A DNA stretch of 64,000 bases from assembly GCF_050433565.1 (NCBI RefSeq), contig NZ_JBNPWZ010000007.1:62001-126000 (forward strand). Reading direction: 5' to 3'. The stretch is from Ornithinibacillus bavariensis. Lineage in GTDB: Bacteria > Bacillota > Bacilli > Bacillales > Amphibacillaceae. Under the pieces are notes generated by a model. That model had not been told where the DNA came from. It ran no database searches and was given only the letters and a program-made list of their open reading frames with translations. Positions 44,995 to 53,622 of this stretch are shown here, one piece after another. Made by a program: the position numbers and the translations under genes. Every line of letters begins with the position of its first letter. Position 1 is the stretch's first letter.

Positions 44995-46800
44995 TTAATG
45001 AACTCCTACAGCATCATATGCTGCCATAACTGCCTGTACCTCAACAGATGGCTCTCCATTGCGATCCGGATACAAGTCACGAGCTGCTTGAACTGCTGCT
45101 TGGCGCATGTCACTAAAGTTAGAAGAAGCTGTTAAATAATGGGTTAGTGTACGATAGAAGATTTTTTCTGCCTTTTGTTTTCCAATTCCATTAACCGTTA
45201 CACCATAATGTGTACCACCTTCTGTTATTAAATGAGCTGCTTTATTGTTGATACTACTATTGATGTGTACACCACCATTGTCCTTCTCACCCAAATAGCG
45301 ATCATTGTAATGATCAGGATAGTAGCCTGTTTCTGTATAACCAGATAGAGGAACTGAACCGGGATCCTTCATATCACGTAGACCATCACCAGGGATATTT
45401 GGCGTATAAATATCTTCACCTAATAGCCACAAATCATCTCCTGTTTTATTCTCGATAAATGAACCCATAATATCAGCAAGTGATTCATTTAATGCTCCAG
45501 ATTCCCCTTCATAAATGAGATCAGCTGTATGTGTAATGACACCATGGGTCATCTCATGTCCAATGACATCCATACCGCCTGAGGTAGAAATCATGAGCTG
45601 GCCGTCTCCATCCCCATATATCATTTGTTTGCCATTCCATCCAGCATTATTCCATTTCTCTCCAACATGAACCGTTGAGATTAACTTCATGCCATTATTA
45701 TCAAGGGAATCCCTATTAAACACTCTTTTATAGTAGTCATACACCTTTCCAGCATTTACATGTGCTGAAACCGCCGCAGGATCATAGAAGAAGCTTGATG
45801 AAGTTGTCACCTCAAAGCCTGTAAATCCTAATAAAGCATTGAGTAATAGAAAGGAAAACTCCGGCATACGTTGGGCATGAAATGTGTGAATACCATTTGC
45901 TCTTGTATTATCAAACAAATAACGTGCTCCTGTTTCCTTATTTAACGTAGAATTAAACGTTAAGAGGTTACCAAATATGTCCATCCCTCTTGATGTAATT
46001 GGTTCAGATGAATCCGATTCTGCTAGAGGAGATATTTCTTGTTCCTCACCAGATGACGCAACAGTGAAACTATTTTTCTGTGAATCTATGGTTGGTGCCA
46101 TTTCATGAAAGGCATTGTAGCTTTTCATTATTTCACCACTAGTAGCATCTACAAAGTAATGATAATATCCTGGTGCTGGAATAGAAGTGGAAGCTATTAC
46201 TAAATATGCTAACGTATGACTCCCATTGTCCGGGTACCAGATTAGCTTTGCGTCAATGCCATCATATTCTTTGACTTCTCCAATTTCCGCTTCAATATCA
46301 CGTTTTGCAACCTCTAATGCTTGATCTTCCGAAAGTGTTGATTCAGATGATAGGATAGACTGTTTACGTTTTGGTGTAACATTTCCAAAGAAGGCCATTA
46401 CTTGATTGTTTTTGTCTAATGCCACCGTTTGTTCAGATCCATAAATTGGAACACCATGAATCATTTCAACCGTTCTAAAATGATATGTTCCGGTCTCTTT
46501 GTCATCTATTTTGTCTATAATTTCGAACTGTTCCTTTGACTTTGTGATTTGTGATTCTACATTTTTAGTGTTTAACGATGCATTTTGTCCTGATACCTGT
46601 GTTTGAAGGAATAAATAAACAGTATCCTCTCTACTTAATCCCTTAGGTGCTTCGCTCAAGACATTTACATAAGATGGTGTGTCTACTTCTTGCCCACTAG
46701 CGGAAACATTGGTGCCAGGTAATGCTAACCCCGAGAAGGCTAACGTTGCTGTTAAAAATACAGGAAGTGCCCTCTTTTTTAAATCCTTTTTCTTCTTCAA
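44995..46800 (-). CDS. Secreted neutral metalloprotease, thermolysin family (M4)
   Basis: A prepro-protease of about 601 residues. Signal peptide (KKKKDLKKRALP, then a hydrophobic run ending near NVSASG), FTP and PepSY-type propeptide, then the mature M4 domain: zinc motif HEMTH (residues about 415-419), third ligand Glu in GALNESLADIMG, and the catalytic His in GGVHINSSINNKAAHLI. Start choices GTG 46809, GTG 46803 and TTG 46800; TTG 46800 has the best distance from AAGGAGAGG. Promoter TTGACT-N18-AATAAT at about 46868-46839. Divergent from sipW. Likely a major extracellular protease. Confidence 0.94.
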   Translation of the reverse strand: MKKKKDLKKRALPVFLTATLAFSGLALPGTNVSASGQEVDTPSYVNVLSEAPKGLSREDTVYLFLQTQVSGQNASLNTKNVESQITKSKEQFEIIDKIDDKETGTYHFRTVEMIHGVPIYGSEQTVALDKNNQVMAFFGNVTPKRKQSILSSESTLSEDQALEVAKRDIEAEIGEVKEYDGIDAKLIWYPDNGSHTLAYLVIASTSIPAPGYYHYFVDATSGEIMKSYNAFHEMAPTIDSQKNSFTVASSGEEQEISPLAESDSSEPITSRGMDIFGNLLTFNSTLNKETGARYLFDNTRANGIHTFHAQRMPEFSFLLLNALLGFTGFEVTTSSSFFYDPAAVSAHVNAGKVYDYYKRVFNRDSLDNNGMKLISTVHVGEKWNNAGWNGKQMIYGDGDGQLMISTSGGMDVIGHEMTHGVITHTADLIYEGESGALNESLADIMGSFIENKTGDDLWLLGEDIYTPNIPGDGLRDMKDPGSVPLSGYTETGYYPDHYNDRYLGEKDNGGVHINSSINNKAAHLITEGGTHYGVTVNGIGKQKAEKIFYRTLTHYLTASSNFSDMRQAAVQAARDLYPDRNGEPSVEVQAVMAAYDAVGVH

Positions 46801-46847
46801 CACAATCACCTCTCCTTTTGGTTTTGCTTACACCCTCTATTATTCTT

Positions 46848-46986
46848 GGGTTTTCCCTAGACAGTCAATTGGGTTATAGAAAACCCTATTAAACTCGCAT
46901 TTAATAGATTTGAGCTGAAAAAAAGGGTTATTTTCTAGTGTTTTTATATGAAAAATAACCCAATTTACAATTTTCCGCCTATAACC
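46848..46986. promoter_or_regulatory. Shared npr-sipW control region with GGGTTAT/GGGTTTTC motifs
   Basis: Two perfect inverted repeats: GGGTTTTC (46848-46855) with GAAAACCC (46879-46886), and GGGTTATTTT (46925-46934) with AAAATAACCC (46952-46961). Further copies: GGGTTATAG at 46871 and the complement CTATAACC at 46979. The first pair flanks the protease -35 (TTGACT, 46868-46863), so a regulator bound there would affect the protease promoter directly. Confidence 0.6.
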
Positions 46987-47022
46987 TACGCTTGAATTAT
47001 ACGCTGTTGGAGGTGGATGAAA

Positions 47023-47574
47023 ATGAAAAAAATCATTTTTGGGATTATGAAGACAGGAACGTTAATTCTTTTTTGTTTATTGGCACTTTTTGTTATATCA
47101 ACGAAAGCATCTGGTGGAGAGCCGTCCCTATTTGGACATCAAGTTAAAGTAGTTTTGTCAGGTTCTATGGATCCTACCTTTAAAACGGGGTCTATCATTT
47201 TAACTGAGCTAGTAGGTTCTGATACGACATATAAGAATGGGGATATCATTACTTTTCAACAAGAAGATAGGTTGGTTACGCATCGTATTGTGGATGTCAT
47301 GGACGTAAATGGTAATCAATTGTTTCAAACGAAGGGAGATAACAACAATGCGGCTGACCGAGATTATGTTCAAGCCCAACATATAGTTGGAAAGTATACT
47401 GGGGTCACCATTCCAATCCTGGGATATGTAGTAGGATTCGCAACATCAAAGCTCGGAGCTGCACTTTTATTATTTATTCCCGGCCTATTATTGGTTCTAT
47501 CAGCAGGTCGTTCGATTTTCTTGGCAGCTAGAGAGCTAGAAGGGAAAAAAGTAAAAGAAACGGAAACCGTTTAA
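47023..47574 (+). CDS. sipW: Signal peptidase I, SipW (ER-type)
   Basis: A 183-residue membrane signal peptidase. Catalytic Ser48 (LSGSMDPTF) and His87 (RLVTHRIV) in place of the usual Lys mark the ER-type/SipW subfamily; KGDNNNAADRD is box E. TM helices near residues 8-25 and 138-165. ATG 47023 has GGAGGTGG 9 bases upstream; ATG 47017 is too close. In Bacillus, SipW processes TasA-like proteins; the tasA-like gene follows 64 bp downstream. Divergent from the protease. Confidence 0.94.
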   Translation: MKKIIFGIMKTGTLILFCLLALFVISTKASGGEPSLFGHQVKVVLSGSMDPTFKTGSIILTELVGSDTTYKNGDIITFQQEDRLVTHRIVDVMDVNGNQLFQTKGDNNNAADRDYVQAQHIVGKYTGVTIPILGYVVGFATSKLGAALLLFIPGLLLVLSAGRSIFLAARELEGKKVKETETV

Positions 47575-47638
47575 TCCCCTATCCTTTGAAATGAAGATAT
47601 AGGGTTAAAAAATTTAAAATACTAGAGGAGGAAGAAAA

Positions 47639-48235
47639 ATGAGTTTTTCAAAGAAGGTAAGTAAGGGAATACTTACAGCAGCACTAGGATTTTCATTAAT
47701 GGGAGGAGGAACGTATGCGTATTTCAGCGATACAGTTGAAGTCAATAATACGTTTGCCGCAGGTACATTAGATTTATCCGTTAATCCAGAAACAATCGTT
47801 AATGTTACTAATCTAAAGCCCGGCGATGAAATCTCTCGTGAGTTTACACTAACCAATAATGGAACACTAGACATTCACAGGGTATTGTTGAATACGAGTT
47901 ACGAGGTTAATGATGCTTTAGGTGATAATACAGATGATTTTGCTGACCATATTAAAGTAACCATACTTTACAACCAAAACAATGCAACGGTTCAAGTAAT
48001 GGAAACAACCCTTAGTGAGCTTTCCAAGATCACACCTGACATTACAGCGGTTGATACATTTGTCGGGGGAGAAAAGGTTCCAAATGGACTAAAGCCAGGT
48101 GATATTAACAAAGTTATCGTCTTATTTGAATTCGTTGATAATGGGGAAGATCAAAACCAATTCCAAGGAGATGCCTTACAGTTAAAATGGCAGTTTGTTG
48201 CTGAACAGACTGAAGGACAACTGAATGAGGGTTAA
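47639..48235 (+). CDS. TasA/CalY-family (camelysin) matrix fibre protein
   Basis: A 198-residue protein of the TasA/camelysin (M73) family. N-terminal signal (KGILTAALGFSLMGGGTYAYFSDT), with the A-Y-F-S-D motif near the cleavage site, then the DUF-type beta sandwich (FAAGTLDLSV, LKPGDEISREFTLTNNG, LKPGDINKVIVLFEF). Forms biofilm fibres in relatives after SipW cleavage. AGAGGAGG precedes ATG. A 6-bp hairpin (CCCTAT/ATAGGG, 47577-47604) in the sipW gap could modulate relative expression. C-terminal tail ends QLNEG. Confidence 0.93.
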   Translation: MSFSKKVSKGILTAALGFSLMGGGTYAYFSDTVEVNNTFAAGTLDLSVNPETIVNVTNLKPGDEISREFTLTNNGTLDIHRVLLNTSYEVNDALGDNTDDFADHIKVTILYNQNNATVQVMETTLSELSKITPDITAVDTFVGGEKVPNGLKPGDINKVIVLFEFVDNGEDQNQFQGDALQLKWQFVAEQTEGQLNEG

Positions 48236-48252
48236 AAAGAAGTACAATTACT

Positions 48253-48284
48253 TATCCCCGAGAAATCTATACTTCTCGGGGATA
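48253..48284. terminator. Bidirectional terminator
   Basis: TATCCCCGAGAA, loop ATCTATAC, TTCTCGGGGATA: 12 perfect pairs between convergent tasA and the regulator gene. Confidence 0.9.
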
Positions 48285-48286
48285 GC

Positions 48287-49525
48287 TTATAATTGATCAC
48301 CAAGAACCTTCGATGCTTTTAAATACTGGTTTGTCTGAATATAGTGTTCAAATAGAACTTTTCCATAGCGCTTATAGTAAATAACATGATTAATCTTAGA
48401 AAAATGGGGCAGCGCCTTTTCCTCGAGAAATTTATAATAAGCATCTTTATTTCCTTGCGCTTTTAGTTTTATTATCTGGAATAAAACGATGAAATGCTTA
48501 CTATCCAATTTTTCTGCTAGGGAAAGGCCTTCTTTTATTTTTTTAAGTAAAATATTCTTTCTTGAAAGATTACCTTCCAAACAAGTATCTAAATAGTTAT
48601 AAAGATGTAAAAGATGGCTAGGAGATTCTGGTTCATCCAATTGCATCGCTTCCCAATGGCAGTTTTTCGATAAAGCATATTCACCTTTATGAAAATATTC
48701 AAAGCCCAGGTTATTTAGTAAGATAGCCTTTTTGGTTGTAAAGCCTAAGGTATCACAATTTTGAATTAACTGATGGTATCGTTCTACAATGTTATCGAAG
48801 TCAACGGAATCATCACGACTTAGTTGTAGTAGCATAAACGTTTCTGCATCCATCGACCGTGCATAGTTATTTGTTGCTCGAAAATAACGTAATGCCTTTT
48901 CAGCATAATAATAAGCCATGATGTGTGAGCTGATTAAATGGTAGGAAATTGCCAGGTGATAATAATATTCTTCATTCCCGTACTCATCAATTTGTACCTT
49001 TTCTAAAAATTGAAGTGGTTTTAAATGACCTCCCTGGGTAACATGAGCACTATCACTAATGTAATAGATTCCGTATATATGATGTAAGAGATTGTATTCA
49101 TATGGAGTTAGCTCTTGAGATTTTTTTCTAACATTCTCGAGTATTTCAAAAGCCTTTTTATGATTTCGATGTATGATATTGTATCTAGCATGGAGTAATT
49201 GGTAGTGGGATATGTAGTAAGATGAGTAGACAAAGGCTATTTCTTCTAATTCATTCTTGATATGTTCGATCATTTCATTTCTGCCCAAAATCATGGATTG
49301 ATGCCACTGTTGAAGTAACTTTTCTATTCTTTCTACAGATTCTATCTCTTTTTTTATATCTATTGCAAGGCGTTCTGAGAACAGCGTAATAAGCTCTTCA
49401 GAATATGCGGTTTTTCCTCGTTCAATTTTACTAATGTGGGTAGTTGTACAGATTCCATCCGCCAGCTGTGCTTGTGTCATGTTATTTTTTTCGCGATAGA
49501 ATTTAATAATCTCTCCCTGCAGCAT
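48287..49525 (-). CDS. HTH regulator with TPR domain (RNPP/NprR-like)
   Basis: A 412-residue regulator: Xre-type HTH at residues 1-60 (MLQGEIIKFYREKNNMTQAQ, then HISKIERGKTAYS), followed by about 340 helical residues with TPR-like repeats (AYYYAEKALRYFRAT, KKAILLNNLGFEYFHKGEYAL). Size and plan fit RNPP quorum-sensing regulators such as NprR (about 420), which bind a secreted peptide. No peptide gene is evident: only 36 bp separate its stop from the terminator. ATG follows GAGGAGG. It probably regulates the protease/sipW/tasA neighbourhood. Confidence 0.8.
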   Translation of the reverse strand: MLQGEIIKFYREKNNMTQAQLADGICTTTHISKIERGKTAYSEELITLFSERLAIDIKKEIESVERIEKLLQQWHQSMILGRNEMIEHIKNELEEIAFVYSSYYISHYQLLHARYNIIHRNHKKAFEILENVRKKSQELTPYEYNLLHHIYGIYYISDSAHVTQGGHLKPLQFLEKVQIDEYGNEEYYYHLAISYHLISSHIMAYYYAEKALRYFRATNNYARSMDAETFMLLQLSRDDSVDFDNIVERYHQLIQNCDTLGFTTKKAILLNNLGFEYFHKGEYALSKNCHWEAMQLDEPESPSHLLHLYNYLDTCLEGNLSRKNILLKKIKEGLSLAEKLDSKHFIVLFQIIKLKAQGNKDAYYKFLEEKALPHFSKINHVIYYKRYGKVLFEHYIQTNQYLKASKVLGDQL

Positions 49526-50129
49526 CGTATACCTCCTCTAATAGACTATATTTTCGCAATTTTCTATAAAGAATTATAATATATAGGGAGGTAATTAACC
49601 ATAGGGAAAAAGTAGCGTTGAAACGTACGATTAAATAGCTAATAGCATCATTAAAATTACGATGTACTAAGACTTTTTACATCTTACTTTATAACGGAGG
49701 TAAATAATAACACCTATTATTTGTTGTCCCTACTAACGAGTTCCCTTGCAAATTCTAGTAAGGAATAGAAGCTTGTATATTAAGAGAAGTAATCACTTCC
49801 TACCTTATAGCAAGCTTTTCCTTCAACTCAATTAACACCTTTTTAAAATTCTCCAGACAAAAGCTGTTAGCTTCCTCTGTACTCGTATAGAATCTTATCC
49901 TCTTGCCATTTAATAGAAACGTAATTTATTTCCGGTATCATAATCCATTTATAGCAATCCCCCTCACTTCCCCATCGCATAATACTGGATCAAATATTAT
50001 TAACAATGGATGGGTGCCATTATACTTTGACAAAGAAGTAATGTTATACCTTCGTTCATCCTAATAAGTTAGATAGATTGCTAGTAGATTTCTTAACTAT
50101 GATCGAAGACATCTCGACAATGCTGAAAT
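49526..50129. other. 600-bp region with one decayed small gene
   Basis: Contains the frameshifted remnant at 49800-49941 and an AAGCTTG/CAAGCTT inverted repeat (about 49769-49816). GGAGG sites at 49587 and 49696 are not followed by convincing frames, so no pheromone peptide gene could be assigned. Confidence 0.45.
49800..49941 (-). pseudogene. Frameshifted small protein gene remnant
   Basis: Minus strand starts MIPEINYVSI; one extra base in ATTAAATGG shifts to the frame continuing NGKRIRFYTSTEEANSFC, then LENFKKVLIELKEKLAIR before a stop. The restored 47-residue protein looks natural (amphipathic C-terminal helix), so this is probably a broken gene. Identity unknown. Confidence 0.38.
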
Positions 50130-50171
50130 ATATACAACACTACTTAAAAAAGTATAAAATAGGTTGTATAT
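50130..50171 (+). promoter_or_regulatory. Promoter with inverted repeat for MFS pump
   Basis: ATATACAAC (50130-50138) and GTTGTATAT (50163-50171) are exact complements flanking TATAAA (50153-50158). TATACA at 50131 gives a 16-base spacer. A repressor binding here would block the pump gene. Confidence 0.5.
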
Positions 50172-50225
50172 CTGAACTATTTCTGAATTTACATAATACT
50201 AGTAATTTAAAGGGGGATGGCTAGG

Positions 50226-51740
50226 TTGAGTCATCAAACCAATCGAAAAATGGTGACTGTGGCTATGATGGTGGCTGTATTTCTCACTGCTATTGATGTA
50301 ACGGTTGTCAGTACGGCAATGCCACATATTGTTGGTGAATTACAAGGCTTAAGCCTATATAGCTGGGTTTTCGCCATTTATACATTAACCACTAGTGTCA
50401 CTACTCCTATTTACGGAAAATTGGCCGATCTCTTTGGCCGAAAAATTATCTTCATTATTGGAGTAATTTTGTTTGTACTGGGATCGGTTCTATCTGGACT
50501 AGCTCAGTCCATGGAACAACTAATTTGGTTTCGTGCCTTTCAAGGGATTGGCGCAGGGGCAGTAATGCCAGTTACCTTTACAATTATCGGTGATATTTTT
50601 CCAGGAGAACAACGCGCTAAGATGCAAGGGCTATTTAGTGGTGTGTGGGGAATTGCTGGATTAATGGGACCGCTAGTTGGTGGTATGTTCGTTGATCACT
50701 TTTCATGGAGATGGATATTCTATATCAACGTACCAGTTGGTGCCATTTCACTTATTCTCGTCATTTTATTTTTACATGAGACCGTTGAACGTCAGTCGAA
50801 AAAAATTGATTATTGGGGAGCCCTCGTGTTCACCGCCTCGGTTTCTGCACTACTCTATGCGTTATTAAGTGGTGGGACAAAATATGCTTGGGGAAGCACA
50901 ACGATTATTCTATTGTTGATTGGGTCTGCCATTGGTACTCTTCTGTTCCTTTGGATTGAGACAAAGGTGGAAGAGCCAATGCTACCACTATCCATCTTTA
51001 AAATTCGAGTCATTGCCATTTCCAATTTGATTGGATTTTTACTGAGCTTTGTGTTAATTGGAGCTAATGTCTACTTACCAATGTGGATTCAAACGATACT
51101 CGGACATAGTGCGACAAGCTCAGGACTAACCTTAATGCCAATGTCCTTAGCATGGCCGCTTGCTGCTACTTTTGGCGGACGCTATATGTATCGAATTGGT
51201 TCGAAGCGAACAACCCTGATAGGTGTTATTCTTGTCGCATTAGGGACAGGATGGACCTTGGCCATTCAATTAGACTCTCCATACTGGTACTTTGTCGGCT
51301 TAATGATTGTGCTTGGGCTTGGTATGGGATATGCCATTACTCCGACAACCGTTATGATTCAGGCATCCGTTGGTTGGCAAATGCGTGGTGCAGCAACTGC
51401 TTCGAATTCATTTGTCCGTTCGTTAGGACAAACGATTGGAATCACCATTTTAGGAAGTATGTTTAATTCGTCTGTTGCTAAATATGCTGCATCCCATCTA
51501 CCTGAAAATGCAGGTGATGCGGAAACGATTAATAACTTACTTCAAACGAATGGTGAGGCAGGAAATAATTTAACCAATATTCCACCAGAATTAATGGATT
51601 TTGTTAATCAGTCCTTAGCACATGGGATTCACCTTATATTTATAGTAATTTTCGTTATTGCTGTTGCGGCATTGATTTCAGCTCTTTTCCTACCATCACA
51701 TCAGAAGGTATTAGAGCTACAGAAACGTATCGATCAATAA
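50226..51740 (+). CDS. MFS multidrug efflux pump, DHA2 (EmrB/QacA-like)
   Basis: A 504-residue, 14-helix antiporter. AIDVTVVSTAMPHI in TM1 (acidic residue), GKLADLFGRKIIFIIG A-motif, and GVWGIAGLMGPLVGGMFVDH motif C are typical of DHA2. TTG 50226 is chosen as AAAGGGGG lies about 9 bases upstream; ATG 50217 touches the ribosome site. An inverted-repeat operator precedes it. Probably exports drugs or lipophilic cations. Confidence 0.9.
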   Translation: MSHQTNRKMVTVAMMVAVFLTAIDVTVVSTAMPHIVGELQGLSLYSWVFAIYTLTTSVTTPIYGKLADLFGRKIIFIIGVILFVLGSVLSGLAQSMEQLIWFRAFQGIGAGAVMPVTFTIIGDIFPGEQRAKMQGLFSGVWGIAGLMGPLVGGMFVDHFSWRWIFYINVPVGAISLILVILFLHETVERQSKKIDYWGALVFTASVSALLYALLSGGTKYAWGSTTIILLLIGSAIGTLLFLWIETKVEEPMLPLSIFKIRVIAISNLIGFLLSFVLIGANVYLPMWIQTILGHSATSSGLTLMPMSLAWPLAATFGGRYMYRIGSKRTTLIGVILVALGTGWTLAIQLDSPYWYFVGLMIVLGLGMGYAITPTTVMIQASVGWQMRGAATASNSFVRSLGQTIGITILGSMFNSSVAKYAASHLPENAGDAETINNLLQTNGEAGNNLTNIPPELMDFVNQSLAHGIHLIFIVIFVIAVAALISALFLPSHQKVLELQKRIDQ

Positions 51741-51749
51741 ATTAATGAA

Positions 51750-51785
51750 AAAGGTTAAACCCTGTTTTATAAGGGTTTAACCTTT
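51750..51785 (+). terminator. Intrinsic terminator after MFS pump
   Basis: AAAGGTTAAACCCT pairs with AGGGTTTAACCTTT, loop 8 bases. Confidence 0.85.
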
Positions 51786-51831
51786 AATAATTTACTAATA
51801 AATTACTCCTATTTCGGTACATCAATAGTAG

Positions 51832-51939
51832 CTAATACACCCCAACGGAGCCCCATACGCCACTTTCACCTTCCATCTGGTAGCGTTCTAGATTATAGCC
51901 AAAATATCTGATCACATCATTAATATATGGAACCCTTAG
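51832..51939 (-). pseudogene. Possible gene 3' remnant
   Basis: Minus strand reads LRVPYINDVIRYFGYNLER, then YQMEGESGVWGSVGVY and a stop, with a stop just upstream and no start codon. Protein-like composition suggests the C-terminal end of a lost gene. Family not recognised. Confidence 0.25.
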
Positions 51940-52008
51940 TTAAAAATCATAATAAACTATCAGGAAATATATTGTAGCTAATGGGATTTATTTTCAAGGA
52001 GTGAGAGT

Positions 52009-53448
52009 ATGCCAGCCATAAGCGGAAGTGACTATATCACGCGAATTGACAATCTAAAGGCAAATGTATGGGTGGATGACAAGCCTGTTACTGGGAAAAT
52101 TTCCGAGCATCCGGCATTTAAAGGAGTTATAAATAGCCAGGCTGCATTATATGACTTGCAGCATAATGATTCTTTAAAGAGTATAATGACCTATACTTCC
52201 GAAACAACCGGACAAAAAGTAGGAATGTCTTTTTTACAACCAAAATCAATTGATGATTTGATTAAAAGAAGAAAGATGACACAAGAGTGGGCATTGGCAA
52301 GTAATGGCATGATGGGTAGAAGTCCCGATTATATGAATACAGTCTTAATGGCTCTTGCATCCTCCGCTGGCTATCTAAAGGGGAAAGAAAACTGCTATCC
52401 GGAACGGTTAGTTGCTTTCTATGAGTATGCGAGAGAAAATGACTTGTCTATGACACATTCCTTTGTAAACCCACAAGTAAATCGGGCTCAATTTTACTTT
52501 GAGGATTCGGATGAACCAATTGCCGCAAAGGTTATCGAGACAAATGATGAGGGTATTGTGATAAAGGGTGCACGACTTTTAGCGACTCGAGGTGGCATCA
52601 CCGATGAAATAGTCGTTTTTTCAGCAGGTGGTATACAAGACAAAGCAAATGGTTTTGCTTTCTCCATTCCAAGCAATGAAAAGGGGATACGATTTATTTG
52701 CAGGGAGTCATTCGTAATCGGTGACTCTACATTTAATTACCCACTAAGCTCGCGTTATGAAGAAATGGATACCATTGTTGTTTTTGATCATGTACTCATT
52801 CCGTGGGAGCGCGTATTTTATTATAATAACTTACTCGTTTCGAATGAGTTTGCCATGGCAAGCTCATTCCTACCATTTTCCTTGCATCAAGCAATATCGA
52901 GACAAATCATTAAAACGGAATTCGTGCTAGGCATCGTTCAATCGATTATTGATTCGATTAACATAGGCGAATACCAGCATGTTCAGGAGAAGACATCCGA
53001 AATTATTATCGCCTTAGAAACCTTGAAGGCATTAATTATTAAATCAGAGGTAGAGGCAAAGTTGGATGAATGGGGAATCATGCGCCCAGACCAAAAGACA
53101 CTTCAGGTGGCTAGTAATATCTTTCCAAAGGTGTATGCACGATTTAATGAAATCATTCAACTAATTGGTGCAAGTGGACTAATATCCATACCTACAGAAA
53201 GTGCATTTGAATCACCTTTGAAGAAGGATTTAGATCATTATTTACAGTCTAAATCAGACGACGCCAAGAACCGTGTAAAGCTCTTTCGACTAGCATGGGA
53301 GTTATCGATGAGCGCCTTTGGAGCACGTGAGGTACAGTATGAACGATACTTCTTTGGCGATCCCGTAAAACTAGCAAGTCAGCTATATTATTCCTATGAT
53401 AAAACCCCTTATGTGAAAAGGGTGAGGGATTTTTTAACGGAAGAGTGA
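52009..53448 (+). CDS. 4-hydroxyphenylacetate 3-monooxygenase-type flavin oxygenase (HpaB family)
   Basis: A 479-residue FADH2-dependent monooxygenase. N-terminal SGSDYITRIDNLKANVWVDD, MTHSFVNPQVNRAQF, GARLLATRGGITDEIVVF (flavin region) and VIPWERVFYYNN-like DHVLIPWERVF are HpaB/YoaI signatures. The flavin reductase partner HpaC is not adjacent. Start ATG after AGGAGTG. Could hydroxylate a phenol such as 4-hydroxyphenylacetate. Confidence 0.87.
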   Translation: MPAISGSDYITRIDNLKANVWVDDKPVTGKISEHPAFKGVINSQAALYDLQHNDSLKSIMTYTSETTGQKVGMSFLQPKSIDDLIKRRKMTQEWALASNGMMGRSPDYMNTVLMALASSAGYLKGKENCYPERLVAFYEYARENDLSMTHSFVNPQVNRAQFYFEDSDEPIAAKVIETNDEGIVIKGARLLATRGGITDEIVVFSAGGIQDKANGFAFSIPSNEKGIRFICRESFVIGDSTFNYPLSSRYEEMDTIVVFDHVLIPWERVFYYNNLLVSNEFAMASSFLPFSLHQAISRQIIKTEFVLGIVQSIIDSINIGEYQHVQEKTSEIIIALETLKALIIKSEVEAKLDEWGIMRPDQKTLQVASNIFPKVYARFNEIIQLIGASGLISIPTESAFESPLKKDLDHYLQSKSDDAKNRVKLFRLAWELSMSAFGAREVQYERYFFGDPVKLASQLYYSYDKTPYVKRVRDFLTEE

Positions 53449-53483
53449 CGGTTGATTAATGGCTAGAAACGTATCGATTGATA

Positions 53484-53523
53484 GGGCAAAGGGAACAGGC
53501 AAAGGTTCTCCTTCCCTTTGCCC
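53484..53523. terminator. Hairpin after hpaB-like gene
   Basis: GGGCAAAGGGAA pairs with TTCCCTTTGCCC (12 bp). No T-run, so strength as an intrinsic terminator is uncertain. Confidence 0.6.
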
Positions 53524-53622
53524 CATCAAATTGGCCAACCGACATGAAAAGAGCCAAGCATAATTTATGGGTTTTTCACATAAAAGCCCTCTACCAATAA
53601 GTAAGGGGTAAATGAATCATCA

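Noticed and set aside
49680..49740. Pheromone peptide gene after GGAGG at 49696
   Set aside because: No ATG, GTG or TTG at a suitable distance and no signal-peptide-like frame.
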